DNA from: Rhodocollybia butyracea
Lineage: Eukaryota > Basidiomycota > Agaricomycetes > Agaricales > Omphalotaceae
Reading direction: 5' to 3'
Length of the DNA stretch: 64,000 bases
Assembly: GCA_015501585.1 (NCBI GenBank)
Contig: JADNRY010000250.1
Coordinates: 1-64,000, forward strand
A program made the translations under genes and the position numbers. Shown one piece after another: positions 35,687 through 46,696 of this stretch (positions within the stretch are counted from its first letter, which is position 1; the number at the start of each line of letters is the position of its first letter). The notes beneath the pieces are model-generated. The model did no database searches. It was not told the DNA's origin and worked only from the letters and a program-made list of their open reading frames with translations.

Positions 35687-37221
35687 TCACCAGTTACCGA
35701 ACGGCGAGCTATTGTTGTTGGCAGGGGGACCGCCCCCGAATCCAGGGGCGTGGAGTGAAGCGATGTTAGTCGAGCGCTCCTTTCGGTTGTTCGCCATGGC
35801 GTCAAAAACGGTGATAGAGTCTTGAGGAGGGCGAGCAACGGGAGACGCCCGCATACCTGATAGGACGGTAGGGCAACGATTGTCCATGATATACACGAAA
35901 TACGTAGCGTTGGAGTAGCTCTTGAATCTCAGAACGACATGCGCAGGATTGATACCTGCCCGATAAGCTGCGTTGAGCATTCCCAGGTGGACATCGCTTG
36001 CAATAGAAGCAAAGATCATTCGGGCAGTGTCGCCAGGGGTCTCAGAGGGATTTAGACCTTCAAAGAGGATAGAGGTGGTGTCCGAGGAGAGGTTTGGGCG
36101 TTTCGTCGAAGGGATTCGCGTCTCTGATTTCATGTTTTTTTGACGTGGAAGCATCGGGTTGATAAGCTTTGGGATTGAAAGGGTTGTTACCGCTCTGGTC
36201 TTGAGTCTGCGCTTGGACAGGCCAGGTAGGAGCGAGGGGCAGGGGAGCCAGGTTGGCGGCACCGGGAGGGGAATGGGCGTTCGGGAGGTTAGAGAGGACA
36301 TCTCTAGTGTCGGTGACGTCGACTTGCAGTGAGGTGAGGGTGTTCTACATAGAGGAAACACTTCACATTGTACTGCTGAGGGCGGTATACACATCACGAA
36401 AATCTTCGTTGTCTGCAAGAGAGATCGGGCCATGAGAACCTCCTGCCGTGGATGGAACAGTGTCCTGGAGGACCCTCATGATTTGGGAGTCCACTGAGTC
36501 CGTTATGTGTCCAACAATGTTCGAAACATCAGTAATACGTGTATCGGTGGTCTGCGCGGTAATTTGCATTTGATGCATTTGACGAGAGAGGAAGAGGGCA
36601 AGGTTAACCATTGGTCCGAATCCTGAAGACGCCAGCCGCCTCCCCCGCCGGGGGTGGAGCCATACCCACTTCGTTGAATGCTTCTCTTTCATCAGGCGCA
36701 ATTGAGCGGGAAGGCGAACTCGTACTAGCTTCGGGGGGTGTCACCACAGGGTTTTCTTTCTCCTTTCTTTTTCCTTTCTCACCAGGGTACAAAGACTTGA
36801 AGAGCTTGCTCGACTGGCGTGCCAGAGTTCTATCAGATGTTCCAGGAATAGTCACAGGAGGTTTCCCTTTCGCAAGCGGGGGCAAGCGAGGTGTAGTATC
36901 TAGGATATCGCAGTCATAAACATAAACAAAACTAGGGGTTACACTGAGCGTACCCGGTGTAGCGACAGTTTTCGCATTCTTCGACGCGGAGGATGAGCGC
37001 TTTTTGCCCTCAGGTTCTTTATCCATCTGTTCAGGGGAAGGACTTTCACGGGAAGGGTTATCGACGGTCGTTGGTTGGGCGGGATTCGCGCTGTCGATAG
37101 TATCCGTCGACTGGGAGGTCGCAAGGGTTGTTAGAGGGGGCAGGCTCGACTTATCGTTCGTTCCATTAGCATTGGGAGCAGGCATATCTGGCGAAGGGAA
37201 GTTAAGAGTATTAGTATCCAA
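35687..37221 (-). pseudogene. LINE ORF1-like region
   Basis: Two overlapping frames (37,221-36,604 and 36,433-35,687), bridged by a third, are rich in Pro, Ser, Thr and Lys. A segment resembling a nucleic-acid-binding module appears near 36,010-35,880 (NPSETPGDTARMIF, AGINPAHVVLRFKSY). ORF1 proteins of fungal LINEs coat the element RNA. There is no ATG at the 5' end and a frame break in the middle. Confidence 0.5.
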
Positions 37222-37520
37222 CTGAATCTCAAGTTAGATCCTATCCTAATCTTTTCTTTGGTGCTCTAGTTGACGTGAACCCTGGCAAGAAAGTAGGACA
37301 AGGCAAGCGAGGCGGCACGGAATATGAAGAGTATACCGTGGAAAAACCTTACTGGGGAAAAAAGGATTTGCTAGTATTTTCGGCCGAGAGCACAAACTTT
37401 AACTCCGAAATTGATATGCGCACCAGGATGTATGTAGCCTCTGGGCTGGTTGAATCACTCGGAAAGCCTGCAGTTCTTATAGAACATGTGAGTACAGAAC
37501 ATTCATCTTGCCAACTGTGA
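37222..37520 (+). pseudogene. Broken paralogue of the 39182-39959 secreted protein gene
   Basis: From 37,222 the DNA matches the second intron's end and third exon of the downstream gene: the shared CTTTTCTTTGGTGCTnTAG acceptor region and then one copy of the ~75-residue domain (EEYTVEKPYWGKKDLL, MYVASGLVESLGKPAVL). The signal-peptide exon, the second exon and one domain copy are missing. The loss coincides with the LINE fragment boundary. The 3' flank to about 37,620 also matches 39,960-40,020. Confidence 0.75.
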
Positions 37521-37559
37521 TTCGATGTTGATACTGATAGCAACTCTCCAGCTACATTT

Positions 37560-39181
37560 TGGGAGATGATTAGCGAGTCGTGCCGATCTGCGTTAGTGAT
37601 TTGATTGACCTCTTTGTCACAAGTCTTCGTACTACTTGGCGTTCTAACTTTTAGTTTTTTTACTCATTCACAGCACAACGCATGGAATAAAACGTACATC
37701 AGAGTCGGAGCTTTTCCTGGCACAAGAAAGTGAAAGGCTGTCGTTTCGTATCGACAGACACTCCGAAATGGTCACACGATATTGACAGAACCACGGTTTA
37801 TTCTCCGGCGAGACACAATGTGCTACGAGCGGCAGAGAAACAAAGAAGACGACTAAACAAGAATAAGAACAACGATCATGGTGGAGATACTCTACTGAAG
37901 AAGGATAACGAAACGAAGATATAAAAGGACAGTGGCAGTGTAGAAGCACGTGTGAGTATGTGTCATACTTACAGAAAGCTCTTCCGTAGGGCTTGGATGT
38001 CTCTTCGGAGTGGATTAAGTGTATCCTTCAAATTCGGATATCGTATGGGGAAGGGAAAAGTTTAGCATTTGTGTATACGTAGCAAAAAAATCACAGAGGC
38101 TTGAACTGTTTCAGCATGAAGTCCGTTGGAAGGTAGGGGCAACGATGAAATGTCCTTTTGTTTTTCCGTGTCAGCAATCACACCCTCCATTCATTGTATG
38201 CATCCAGCACCCAGGGGGTTCCAGAACTACACCACATCACAGATCTATCGGAACATCTGGATCAGGTTTTGGGAAGGCACTGTTGTAAAGGCTGTTTCGT
38301 CCATTGTAAAGATTCTCTCCCCCCCTTAACCTCTAACCCCTTAATCAGTGACCTGTGGATGAGTGCACGGCCTCGAGTACATCGTTTACAAGTAATATGC
38401 CTCATTGCAGCTAAGAAGGAAGGAACAAAAGGACCATTTTATTAAGGAAGGCCTACATGCAACAATGACCTTTTCGCTCCTACATCTTTTGCCATTTGAA
38501 TAATCTCTTGGGAGGTCGTACCGCATACAATCGAATCTGAGAAGTTAAAAGTTAACTTGTGAATCACAAACACAATTGGAGGTAACAGATCCACTGGAAC
38601 ATCTGCATCAGGTTTCAGAAACTGAAAGCTGTTTCGTCCATCATGAAAGATTCCCCCCTAACCCCTAACCCCCTAACCCTAGCCACATCTGTGTGGCGCG
38701 GCGGTCTACATGTACAGCTAGGAAGGAGGAAAATAACTTTTTTAAGCAAGGTCTACACTTACTTACACTGACAGACAATGCATGTACCGTGGCAATTGGG
38801 GCCAATCAATGCATCAGGATCACATATCTGCTGAGAAAACGCGTTTGCGAAGAGAATACTCGTTCACATATCGAGCACTTAGGAGTCATAGTGCCATAGG
38901 TAGCAGTGTAGGCGGTGCATCATGATCGTACATCTGCTGATCGAACACTGGCCCAGAAACTGTATAGCGGCGTATAGCCTAGTCACAGTAGCTGTCTTCA
39001 CGAAGAGAATACCGGTTCAGAGTAGTGTATGTATGTGGTGCGGGCAGCGCAATTCGCAAGGTATATAAACCCCAACATTGTTTTGGTCAGTCCTCACTCA
39101 AGCCCTACTCTTCTCTGCTGGTCAGAGATATATTGACGTTTGAACCCTGGTGGTCCATACTCCCTCCTTCTTGATACAAAT
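37560..39181. other. Intergenic with a tandemly duplicated ~110-bp block and telomere-like tracts
   Basis: Apart from duplicated 3' flank (37,560-37,650), two related blocks at about 38,235-38,340 and 38,590-38,690 share GAACATCTG-ATCAGGTTT and CTGTTTCGTCCAT. Each ends in a C-rich CCCCTAACCCCTAACC-like tract. No coding frame is convincing. The upstream promoter of the 39182 gene, with a TATA-like GTATATAA at 39060-39067, lies at its right end. Confidence 0.6.
38646..38678 (+). repeat. Interstitial telomere-like CCCTAA tract
   Basis: About five degenerate units of CCCCTAAC/CCCTAAC. A second, more degenerate tract lies at 38,316-38,342. Fungal telomeres commonly use CCCTAA units, so these may mark old break-repair events. 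The similarity could also be chance in a C-rich repeat. Confidence 0.5.
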
Positions 39182-39959
39182 ATGCTCAGCTTCCATTGGC
39201 TTTCTCTTCTTGTTGCCTCTTCTCTTGTGTTGAATGGGCTTGCCGCACCGTACGGTGTAAGTCTGAATTATTACTCAGGTGCAGATACAGATGCTAATAT
39301 GTCCTCTAGTCGTCTGAAATCCATGCCAGAGCACCCAAAGTAGAGCTTCGTTAGTATTGCGAGCGAATCTTAAGCCATATTCTGATCTTTTCTTTGGTGC
39401 TATAGATGATTTGGAGCTCAGCCTTGGCAAGAAAATCGCAGATGCCACGGGATACGAAGAGTATTCCGTACGGGGACAATACAAAGGGAAAAGTAACTTG
39501 CTCGCGAGAGTATTCCCGGCCCAGAACCAAAATTTTGACAAAGAAATCAAAGCAACCAATGGCATTGGACAGTATGTAGACTCTGGGATGGTTAAACAAC
39601 TCCAAAAGCCTGCAGTCATCGTTGAACCCATCAATTCAGAACCCGTGTTCGCTCCATTGGCTCCATTGGATGTGGAAGTCGGCAAGCCAATGGGACAAGA
39701 CGGGCCTGGCAAATCATACCAAGAGTATTCAGTAAAGGAGTACGAAGGGAAAAGTGACTTGCTCCTGAGAGTATTTCCGACCCAGAACATAAACTTTCAC
39801 AATGAAATCATTTCAGCCAACCGCATCCAGGGGATGTATGTAGCCTCTGGGATGGTTAAAAAACTCGAAAAGCCTGGAGTTCTCATAAAACCCGTGAGTA
39901 CAGAACATCCAGCTTGCCAACTGTATTTCGATGTTGATACTAATAGCAATTTCAGATAA
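39182..39959 (+). CDS. Secreted protein with two tandem ~75-residue domains, 222 aa
   Basis: Three exons (39182-39256, 39310-39349, 39406-39959) with introns of 53 and 56 nt encode 222 residues. Residues 1-21 form a signal peptide (MLSFHWLSLLVASSLVL then NGLAAPYG). The mature part contains two copies of one domain: GYEEYSVRGQYKGKSNLL to KPAVIVEP, and SYQEYSVKEYEGKSDLLL to KPGVLIKP. Each has matching FP.QN.NF.NEI and YV.SGMVK blocks. There is only one Cys, so the fold is not disulphide-knotted. I do not recognise the family. A one-domain relic lies 1.7 kb upstream at 37,222. It is likely an extracellular small protein of accessory type. Confidence 0.65.
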
Positions 39960-40589
39960 GATTAGAGGGTCGTGCCGATCTGCAGTAGTGATTTCATTGA
40001 CTTCTTTACAAGTACTAGTACTCGGCATTGTAATTAGTTAGTCATTCATAGCGCAACGAGCGGAAGAAAACGTACACCCAGAGCCGGATAAGAAAGCCCT
40101 TTCTGTAGAGCTTGAATGTCTCTTCGTAGGTAGCCTTCAAATTTGAATATCGCCACTCCATACTCGACACGATCATGGCCATACCTCCCTCCCAGCCTCT
40201 TCCTACTCTTCCAACACTCGCACATAAAGCCGACCTCATCAAGGCCTCGTCAATATCTGCTGACACCACAGCACTCGCCATTTTCATCCACCGCAGCTGA
40301 TCGATGCCATGACCTCAGCAGTACAGGTACATGCTTCATAGAACCTCCATGACACACAACAATGAGATTGACACTGCAGCAAGGCTCACAAAATACAGCG
40401 AAGTTTGAACTAACCAACTATAGTTTGAAAGGAAGCACATGGGCGCATTGAAAACTCACTGCCATGCGCTCCACTTGCCAAGTTCTAGCGAATGGTTAAG
40501 TCTCTAGAGATGCCCGATTCGAGGAACTCAGCCTTGTCAAAAGCCCGAGCTAAAGTTAAAGGCCTGACCATTAGCACTTACCGTAAGAA
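39960..40589. other. Intergenic, nothing recognised
   Basis: It contains the 3' flank of the 39182-39959 gene and an AG/CT-mixed stretch. A plus-strand Pro/His-rich open frame near 40,143-40,352 has no recognised feature. Confidence 0.4.
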
Positions 40590-41560
40590 ACCACAGCGCG
40601 CACTGCGGTAACCGTGTAGGGCCAAAGCGGGCCAAAGAGCTCAGAGGAAGAAGGAAACAAGTATGCGATCCAAAAAGAGAAAAGAACGGCAAAAAAAAGT
40701 ATACCCGGATCCCATATTCGAATTGAATTTATTGTATACGTATTCAAGGTACAGAGCAAACAACGAGAGAGAAGAAACATCATGCGTGTGGGTGGAGAAC
40801 GAACGAAAAACGGTATGGGTATGACGAGGGAGTACATGCGAACGTGAGAGTGTCCAAGCGAACATGAGAATGGGAGAACATTTCTATCCCATATCAACTT
40901 ATTCATCCCACTCCATCGTCAGCTCGCCTACATCCTTAATCACTCGAGTGCGATCGGCGTCACAGGTGATCTTGGTACTGGCGAGTTTTTGAATCGGAAT
41001 CTATACAGATCAGGCTCTGACTCTGAACGTTCTGACAACGGAAAGAGGTCGGAAAGAGGAGCAGATGGATGCGCTGATTTCAAATTCGGGGATCCGAGGT
41101 CGTTGAGTGTCAGCGTCTGTGTACGTGAAGTACGCGGCTGCTTTCGCTACAAAGGAAGGAATGAGTAAAAATAAGAATCGGACTCGAGCTTGAATAGTTG
41201 AATTTCGAGATACTGTACGGCTTACTTCTGTAGAAGACTGATGGCTGCTCGAGCTCGCCTCTGCTCCAACTTCAAACTTTGATCATCCTAGTCGTCCTCC
41301 TAGACTCTATACCAGGCAGAAGAAGGCTCTAACGGCGGTGACGAGTAAACAAGTCTAACACCTAGTTCAGATTTTGACAGTTCCCGGTTGCTTGGGCTAT
41401 TGGGTATCTCGTTTCCTAGATTAGAGTTGGAGTGTGTGTAAAGGATATTGAGACGTAGATTTTGCTAGTGAAGAGAGGGATGTAGAGATCGTGAAGCAGA
41501 GCTAGGTGTTACTGTGTTACTGAACCGTGTGTAAATCCAACTCGGAATGCAAGTGGACAT
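40590..41560 (-). pseudogene. Degenerate copy of the 46.1-47.4 kb Ser-rich gene and its 3' flank
   Basis: Blocks match in order. Flank: GGCCAAAGAGCTCAGAG near 40,629 against 46,180, and an ACGAGAGAGAAG-A-ACAT block near 40,760 against 46,555. C-terminal exon: TTATTCATCCCACTCCATCGTC at about 40,899 against 46,698. Body: GTTGAGTGTCAGCGTC near 41,103 against 46,933, and a GATGTAGAGA-TGTGAAGCAGAGCTAGG-like block near 41,480 against 47,302. Frame is lost in many places. Confidence 0.75.
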
Positions 41561-42439
41561 CGGAGGAGAAATTGCGAGACCGGAATCTGTGTTCATCGGA
41601 AGATCAGAAAAGTCAGATTTTCGGAATACGGAATGGACATAGAAATGGTCACCTTGTATATCCCTTCGCCATACCATCTTTCACGTAGAAGTAACCTGGT
41701 TCGGACGCGAGTGCAAGGCAGAGGTCATGCAATGAAAAGGACGGATGACAGCTAAAGCGAATTAGCTACACGCAACATTGTCAACAGTGAGAATCCATGA
41801 GAGAGTACAGAATACCTGTACCCACCAGTGGCCAGTCCCTGTCAAGATCATCGCTACGCCAAAAAGAGCAACCTGCAACGCTACCAGATGATTCGACCTT
41901 CTGGGAGGTAGAAATATCGAATTAGCTCGGAAACAAGGGCGCGAGGATAGCTTACTGGGATGCAGCAAATTTTCTGGGAGTAGGATTTTCAGGGAATGCA
42001 GAGGAATGGAAATTCATATTATAAAGCTGAAAATCAGGGAGAAGAGTCCAGGAATTTAAAGATTCGGTCGTTCATCGACATCGTTGAGGTTAAGTTGAGA
42101 GATGTATCAAACAATGCCGGATTCCGGAGGTGCCGGTGTGCGGTCCGAATTCTACTCAAGCATACAAAGAAAGGCTCGTACGTTTTCCCTCTGCCTTGTG
42201 AAATAGAATTTGCAGGTGGAATGCGAATTCCAGAATTTCCAGTGCTTCACAACTCCAACATGACCGGAGTGGAGCAGGGCACCTTAATATTGAGCTACAT
42301 ATTCTGGACAGATTGATTTGCTTTGAATGAGTTCAAATTCCAGAATTGGATGAGAACGAGAAAAACAGTTTATTATATACATAGTACATTGTATCGACTA
42401 TCGGATTGTAAAAAAACCTACCGGATCTACGATGGAATA

Positions 42440-42760
42440 GAATGCGTGGTGAGGGGGGACCGGGAAGGAGCGGTGACGGCAGAAAGAGGAGGAAACGGAT
42501 TCGTTGAGTTCAATTTCGCGAACCCGGAGCCGTTGAGCGTCAGCGTCAGTGGACTGGGAGTTTGCAGTTGTTTTCAATTGACGAAGGAAGGAATGAGTAG
42601 CAAGAAAAATTGAGACTTGGATGTCGAGATACGACTTAGAAGATTGATCACTACTCGAGCGCTCCTTTATACTCCAACTTTGAACTTTCGTTGTCCTCGT
42701 TGTCCTCCTATACCCGTATCGGCAGAAGAAAGTTCTAGCGGGTGAGATACTTCGTAACAC
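42440..42760 (-). pseudogene. Second degenerate copy of the Ser-rich gene fragment
   Basis: Matches the 46,860-47,130 part again: AGGAGCGGTGACGGCAGAAAGAGGAGGA, GAACCCGGAGCCGTTGAGCGTCAGCGTCAGTGGAC and GATCACTACTCGAGCGC blocks (quoted only in part) occur in the same order. It is shorter and more truncated than the 40,590-41,560 copy and has no open frame. Confidence 0.75.
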
Positions 42761-42769
42761 ATACCTTTT

Positions 42770-43130
42770 CCATACACAAAAAATCAGTCAACGCACTCTT
42801 TTTACCTCTGTTACCGCTTCTTATCCTGGTCTCTCATCTCGTCTAGCACCTCATTAAGCCACGTCAAGATTTTATCGATGCTTTCCAGTATAAACTTCAT
42901 CGCGTAGCCGCCAAAATTGCTGCCCAGAATGGTATCAGGAGAATCCACGACAGGATATAAGTGAGAATATGGAATGCTGGTTTCAAAACCGATGAATAAC
43001 CGTAGAACGAGCCGAAAATTGCGATGAGGAGATATACGGCGTATTTGCGGGAAAATCGATGCGAGACAAGATAGACAAATGTTACTGGACGCGTCGCAAG
43101 TTGACCGGAAGTAACGGGCCGAAATTTTAC
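42770..43130 (-). pseudogene. Decayed copy of the small membrane-protein gene (33,028-33,444)
   Basis: Matches 32,970-33,450 nearly base for base at both ends, including the downstream CCGCTTCTTATCCTGGT and the TTTCAAAACCGATGAATAACC block. It lacks about 70-95 bp in the middle, after AGCCGCCAAAAT, which removes two hydrophobic segments and breaks the frame. Homology continues past the start codon to GGGCCGAAATTTTACC at 43,120. Confidence 0.85.
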
Positions 43131-43575
43131 CTTTCAGCTTATTATCTCATCCAGCTCATTTTTTTGCTCTCCCGTGTGCTGTGTTTCTTCGCCCATCTTG
43201 TGTTTGACGTTAGGCTTGGGAATACCAGGCTGATTATTGCTGCCCTCAATGACCGTGCATATCAGTTGCAATGCCTTATACCGCCTGATCAGCCTGGTCG
43301 CAACTTTCAAAAGCAACAACAATATGGTTGGATTAGAAGTATTGGTACTAGTGCAGCCCTTTCCAAACCAATAAAGGCAGGAGTTGGGCTCGATACATTC
43401 AGATCCAGATGACTTCAGCCCACTCAAACGCAGCTCTACAGGGTGATTGGACCTCTCCATATCAACTAGACCTCTGTTACTCCAGTCAGATATTCGGAAC
43501 GAAAAAGACAGGAGCAACAAACTTACTCAATCCTCGTTCGGCTTTTTATTGTCATAACAGATCAGTTTCATTGCA

Positions 43576-43914
43576 TCAAAGACCCCATGCTCGGACGCAA
43601 AAATCGAGCCCTTTTGCCATTGGTTTCTCAACAGCGCCCACTAGACCGAGGCGGTTTCCTGCTTCGTCCGTTTTGTCCAGGTCGAGGACACAGTTTTCAA
43701 AAGCGGTATCGAACCTCAGTTGCGTCGAACCGCGAGCATTGCCGAAAACACCGACAACACCAGGATTAGGGCCCTTCAATTTAGCACTCGCTAACTTGAA
43801 AGATGTTTCGAGTCTGCCTTTCTCATCCCCCTTGGCATCAAGGCCAACGATACTTATGGGTAGATTGGGGGGTGATGCACGATGAACAGGAACAGCGAGA
43901 ACGCAGTTGAAAGC
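43576..43914 (-). CDS. Short hypothetical protein or 3' exon of a gene
   Basis: A continuous minus-strand frame of about 113 codons has protein-like composition: AFNCVLAVPVHRASPPNLP, then ISIVGLDAKGDEKGRLE, GVVGVFGNARGSTQLRF, ENCVLDLDKTDEAGN and an end at LDFCVRAWGL. A stop precedes it at about 43,918, so either it is a separate exon or it starts without an ATG I can see. I do not recognise the family. The pattern of short beta-strands and two or three Cys would fit a small secreted or lipid-binding-type domain, but this is only an impression. Confidence 0.4.
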   Translation of the reverse strand, partial: AFNCVLAVPVHRASPPNLPISIVGLDAKGDEKGRLETSFKLASAKLKGPNPGVVGVFGNARGSTQLRFDTAFENCVLDLDKTDEAGNRLGLVGAVEKPMAKGLDFCVRAWGL

Positions 43915-44693
43915 GGTCTAGGAGAGCATAGAGCAGCAGAGAAGCAGTTGTGCGCATGTTTGGTCAATTTTTTTTTGTATATGCACGCGTGTGGGAGGCC
44001 AGCTCGACGTATGATGGAAGAAATTTAGGTGACCAGCTCGCTGGGGATTGAAGGAAGGGAGATCATCAAAGTATCTTGAAACACAATGCAGGTCCGCGCG
44101 ACCGGCATAGCCCAATATGAAACCCCGGCTGTGTAGGTGTAGATCTAGATTTCCGGGAGGAGAAGGGAGGAGACTGGGAGAAGACTGGTCAATGACGCTT
44201 ATCTCTTGTTGTCTACTATACCAGATTAGACCAGTACTATACCGGAAGGGTTTGACAAGGCTCAGCCAAAGACATCAGGTACTTTGCTGGTATTTGAAAA
44301 CGGACCGGCTGTAACAAGATATGATGGATGGTGAAGGAGACTGCGGAGGGGCAATGCGGTCAGACATGAAAGACTGTATGATACTGTCAAGAGCTGACAA
44401 TTGGGAGGTATGAGACTGGTACGAGTGGAAGGAAGTGAAAGGAGGGAGAGGAGGGATGTTTTCGCAATTGCAAATACTCCTCATGATGAACGTTGTGATC
44501 CCACTCTATCGATCTGATATGCTGCAATCACTCAGGGAAGGATTGATACATACCCTTTCACCTCTACTATTGGAGCGCTTACCAGCTCCTTATAACAAGC
44601 AACTTGTGGGTGGAAACGATAGTTTCTCTCGGCTCTCTCTCGGCTCAGTCCCCCACTCGAATACAGATTGCCGGTCAATCTGCATTCCTCGCA

Positions 44694-45823
44694 ATGCAAC
44701 TCTCAAAAATGCGCTCTATCCTTCTTCTCTTTACCATCATAGCTGGCTCTATGCTTGCTGTGTGCCCTATGCCAGTCCCAGGCGGAACGCCAGAACCATC
44801 GAGCAAACGTGTAGTAAGTGATTACTGTGTTAATCGTACTATACCTGGTACCCACATCTTTCCAGAAACATTCACATGGTGATTCTTCCATAGCACAAAG
44901 TGTTAGTGTTTATTGGGTTAATTGTGCTTTACCTAATACCCACGTCTTGCCAGTCTCCGCCTGCGACGTCCGACTCGTTCCATGACGAAACAGATGCCAC
45001 GATAAGAGGTGTAAGTGTTTACTGGGTTATCCTACTATACCTGATACCCACATTTTGCCAGGTCGTCTTGACCTTTGTTGACCAAACAGGTCAAGAAATG
45101 GTCTCTGACAAAGAGGCCGAAAATTACAAAGCAAGTGTCACCAGGGTGATCGCTCAGACAACGGGCAGAGGTGGTTTCGGAAAAATTGACTACCGTGCTT
45201 CATATGCTCCCCTGACTGATGCTCAAGGCCTGAAATGGGTTTATTTCCTCCTCGAAGGACTGTCCAAACATTCTACGAAGGAAAGACCATGTGTTGGGTG
45301 GATAGTACAAATCGATCGTGAGTCTTCGCTCCAGGATCTAGTTTTCCTTTTGTTCCTTATATACACTTTGATAGCTAAGCCTAAGGAATCCAAACAAGAG
45401 ACGAACGATGATAAACCAAAAAAGGCGCCGCCGCCTAAGTATCATTGTGCCATTAACAAACCCGGAGGCCCCCCCTGGATCCCGGTTGAGGTTTCTGAGT
45501 TTGCGGGCGAACGTAGGAAAGCGTGGATGCCACCTCGAGATGATGAAATAAAGAAACGGGAGAGCTTTCAGGCTCAGTTTACGAGTGATTTCGAGTATAA
45601 GCCGAGCCACCCCGTGGAAAAGGGCAAGATTGCCATACCCAGAGTCGACCCCAAGTGGGCGCAGTTGGCGACCTCGGCCACGGTGAAGCACTTGCCCGTA
45701 GAAGACGCTGCCGGATCTAGAGTCTTTAACAAAGCGGGAGAGGACCCGCCCCCGGCCTTGGCCACGAAGAAAGACCCGATGGCGATATCCCATATCCTTG
45801 GTAACGGTGACAATCGACGCTAA
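44694..45823 (+). CDS. Secreted protein with dibasic prosite and three near-identical introns, 305 aa
   Basis: Five exons (44694-44813, 44866-44901, 44954-45010, 45062-45317, 45375-45823) join in frame to 305 residues. The N-terminus MQLSKMRSILLLF then TIIAGSMLAVCPMP is a signal peptide, followed by PSSKR, a Kex2-type site. Exons 2 and 3 encode only 12 and 19 residues of Ser/His/Asp-rich linker. Exon 4 encodes the domain VVLTFVDQTGQEMVSDKEA with LKWVYFLLEGLSKH. Exon 5 is basic, Pro-rich and hydrophilic. Introns 1-3 are 52, 52 and 51 nt and closely similar in sequence to one another; intron 4 (57 nt) is not. Family unknown. The start at 44694 was chosen because the signal sequence follows at once; Met at 44709 is an alternative. 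Confidence 0.65.
44814..45061 (+). repeat. Triplicated intron set in the 44694-45823 gene
   Basis: Introns at 44814-44865, 44902-44953 and 45011-45061 align end to end. By my count intron 1 shares 41 of 52 positions with intron 2 and about 45 of 52 with intron 3, including GTTAGTG/GTAAGTG, the TAC-CT-TACC core and TACCCACnTnTTnCCAG. The short exons between them are not clearly alike. Confidence 0.8.
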
Positions 45824-46696
45824 GGGCTAAGGCCTAAGGGCTAAGCCTTTAGTACCCCTGACCAGCTTGTTTAACGCGCTAGTTAACTCTTGATGAAGTT
45901 TGTAATCGCTGGCATTCCAAGTACAGCACTCGTTTATACGGTGCACAATCGCATTCGTGAGGATCTCGGTAAAGGTCATAACAAACACTTGTAACAGGTA
46001 AAGATAACGTTCCTCCCGAGTCTCTGAACGAATGGTCGGAGAAGGAGGAGGGATGGAAGCAATACGATCCGTGTGATGGTTGAACTCAGTGAGAATCGCG
46101 CAGGGCCACCCCACCCAAAACTCTTGACAGCTCCAGATAGTGATTTGCAGGCGGTAACCTGCAGGACCGGTCTTGGAGGGCCAAAGAGCTCAGAGAAAGA
46201 ACGAAGCATGTGATCTAAAAAGAGAAAGGAACGGCAGACGACATCTATGTCTATACAAGTATACGCATATTCGAAATGGATCATTCGAGTCCATTATATA
46301 CATATTTCATTTGAGTATATCGCTGTATCAATAGAGTATCGGCGTAGGTACAGGTATTCGAGGTATTCGAGGTATAATGTAAGATGTAAGGTTTAGGAAT
46401 GAAAACATAGAATACATATGTACAGTACGACTGGGTGGCGGTAGCGTTAGAACTCGGGTAATGTAATATAATTATGGTATGTCAACTGAACACGAAAACA
46501 AGGACAAATGGAAAACATATACGGATACAGAGGAGAGGAGTTCTCAGAGCAAGCAACGAGAGAGAAGAGAAACATGATGCATGTGTGTGCATGTGTGTGG
46601 GGAAAACGAAACGAGAAACGGTATGAGCATGACGAGGGAGCCGTGTGAGTCCAGGCGAACGGGAAGGTCGGACAACATTCCCACAACAATACCAAC
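45824..46696. other. Intergenic, partly duplicated at 40.6-40.9 kb
   Basis: The right half (46,180-46,696) is the 3' flank of the Ser-rich gene and has a degenerate copy at 40,629-40,900. Just after the upstream stop there is a short TAAGGGC/CTAAGGCC run (45,822-45,850). No coding frame was recognised. Confidence 0.5.

Larger units (their letters stand above)
34839..37221 (-). mobile_element. LINE (non-LTR) retrotransposon fragment: ORF1 and endonuclease, RT missing
   Basis: Read on the minus strand from 37221, a Pro/Ser-rich ORF1-like region (about 37,221-35,687, in two frames) precedes an apurinic-endonuclease-type domain (about 35,490-34,839). The latter has IATWNIHGN, LSET, GGVAAIFK, LVLGDLNGRIGN and FTSFQPNGCSVID. 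No reverse transcriptase follows: the fragment ends at 34,839 just after the EN domain. The right end lacks an ATG and joins directly to a secreted-protein paralogue at about 37,222, so both ends are truncated. ORF1 needs at least one frame change near 36,400-36,620. Confidence 0.75.
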
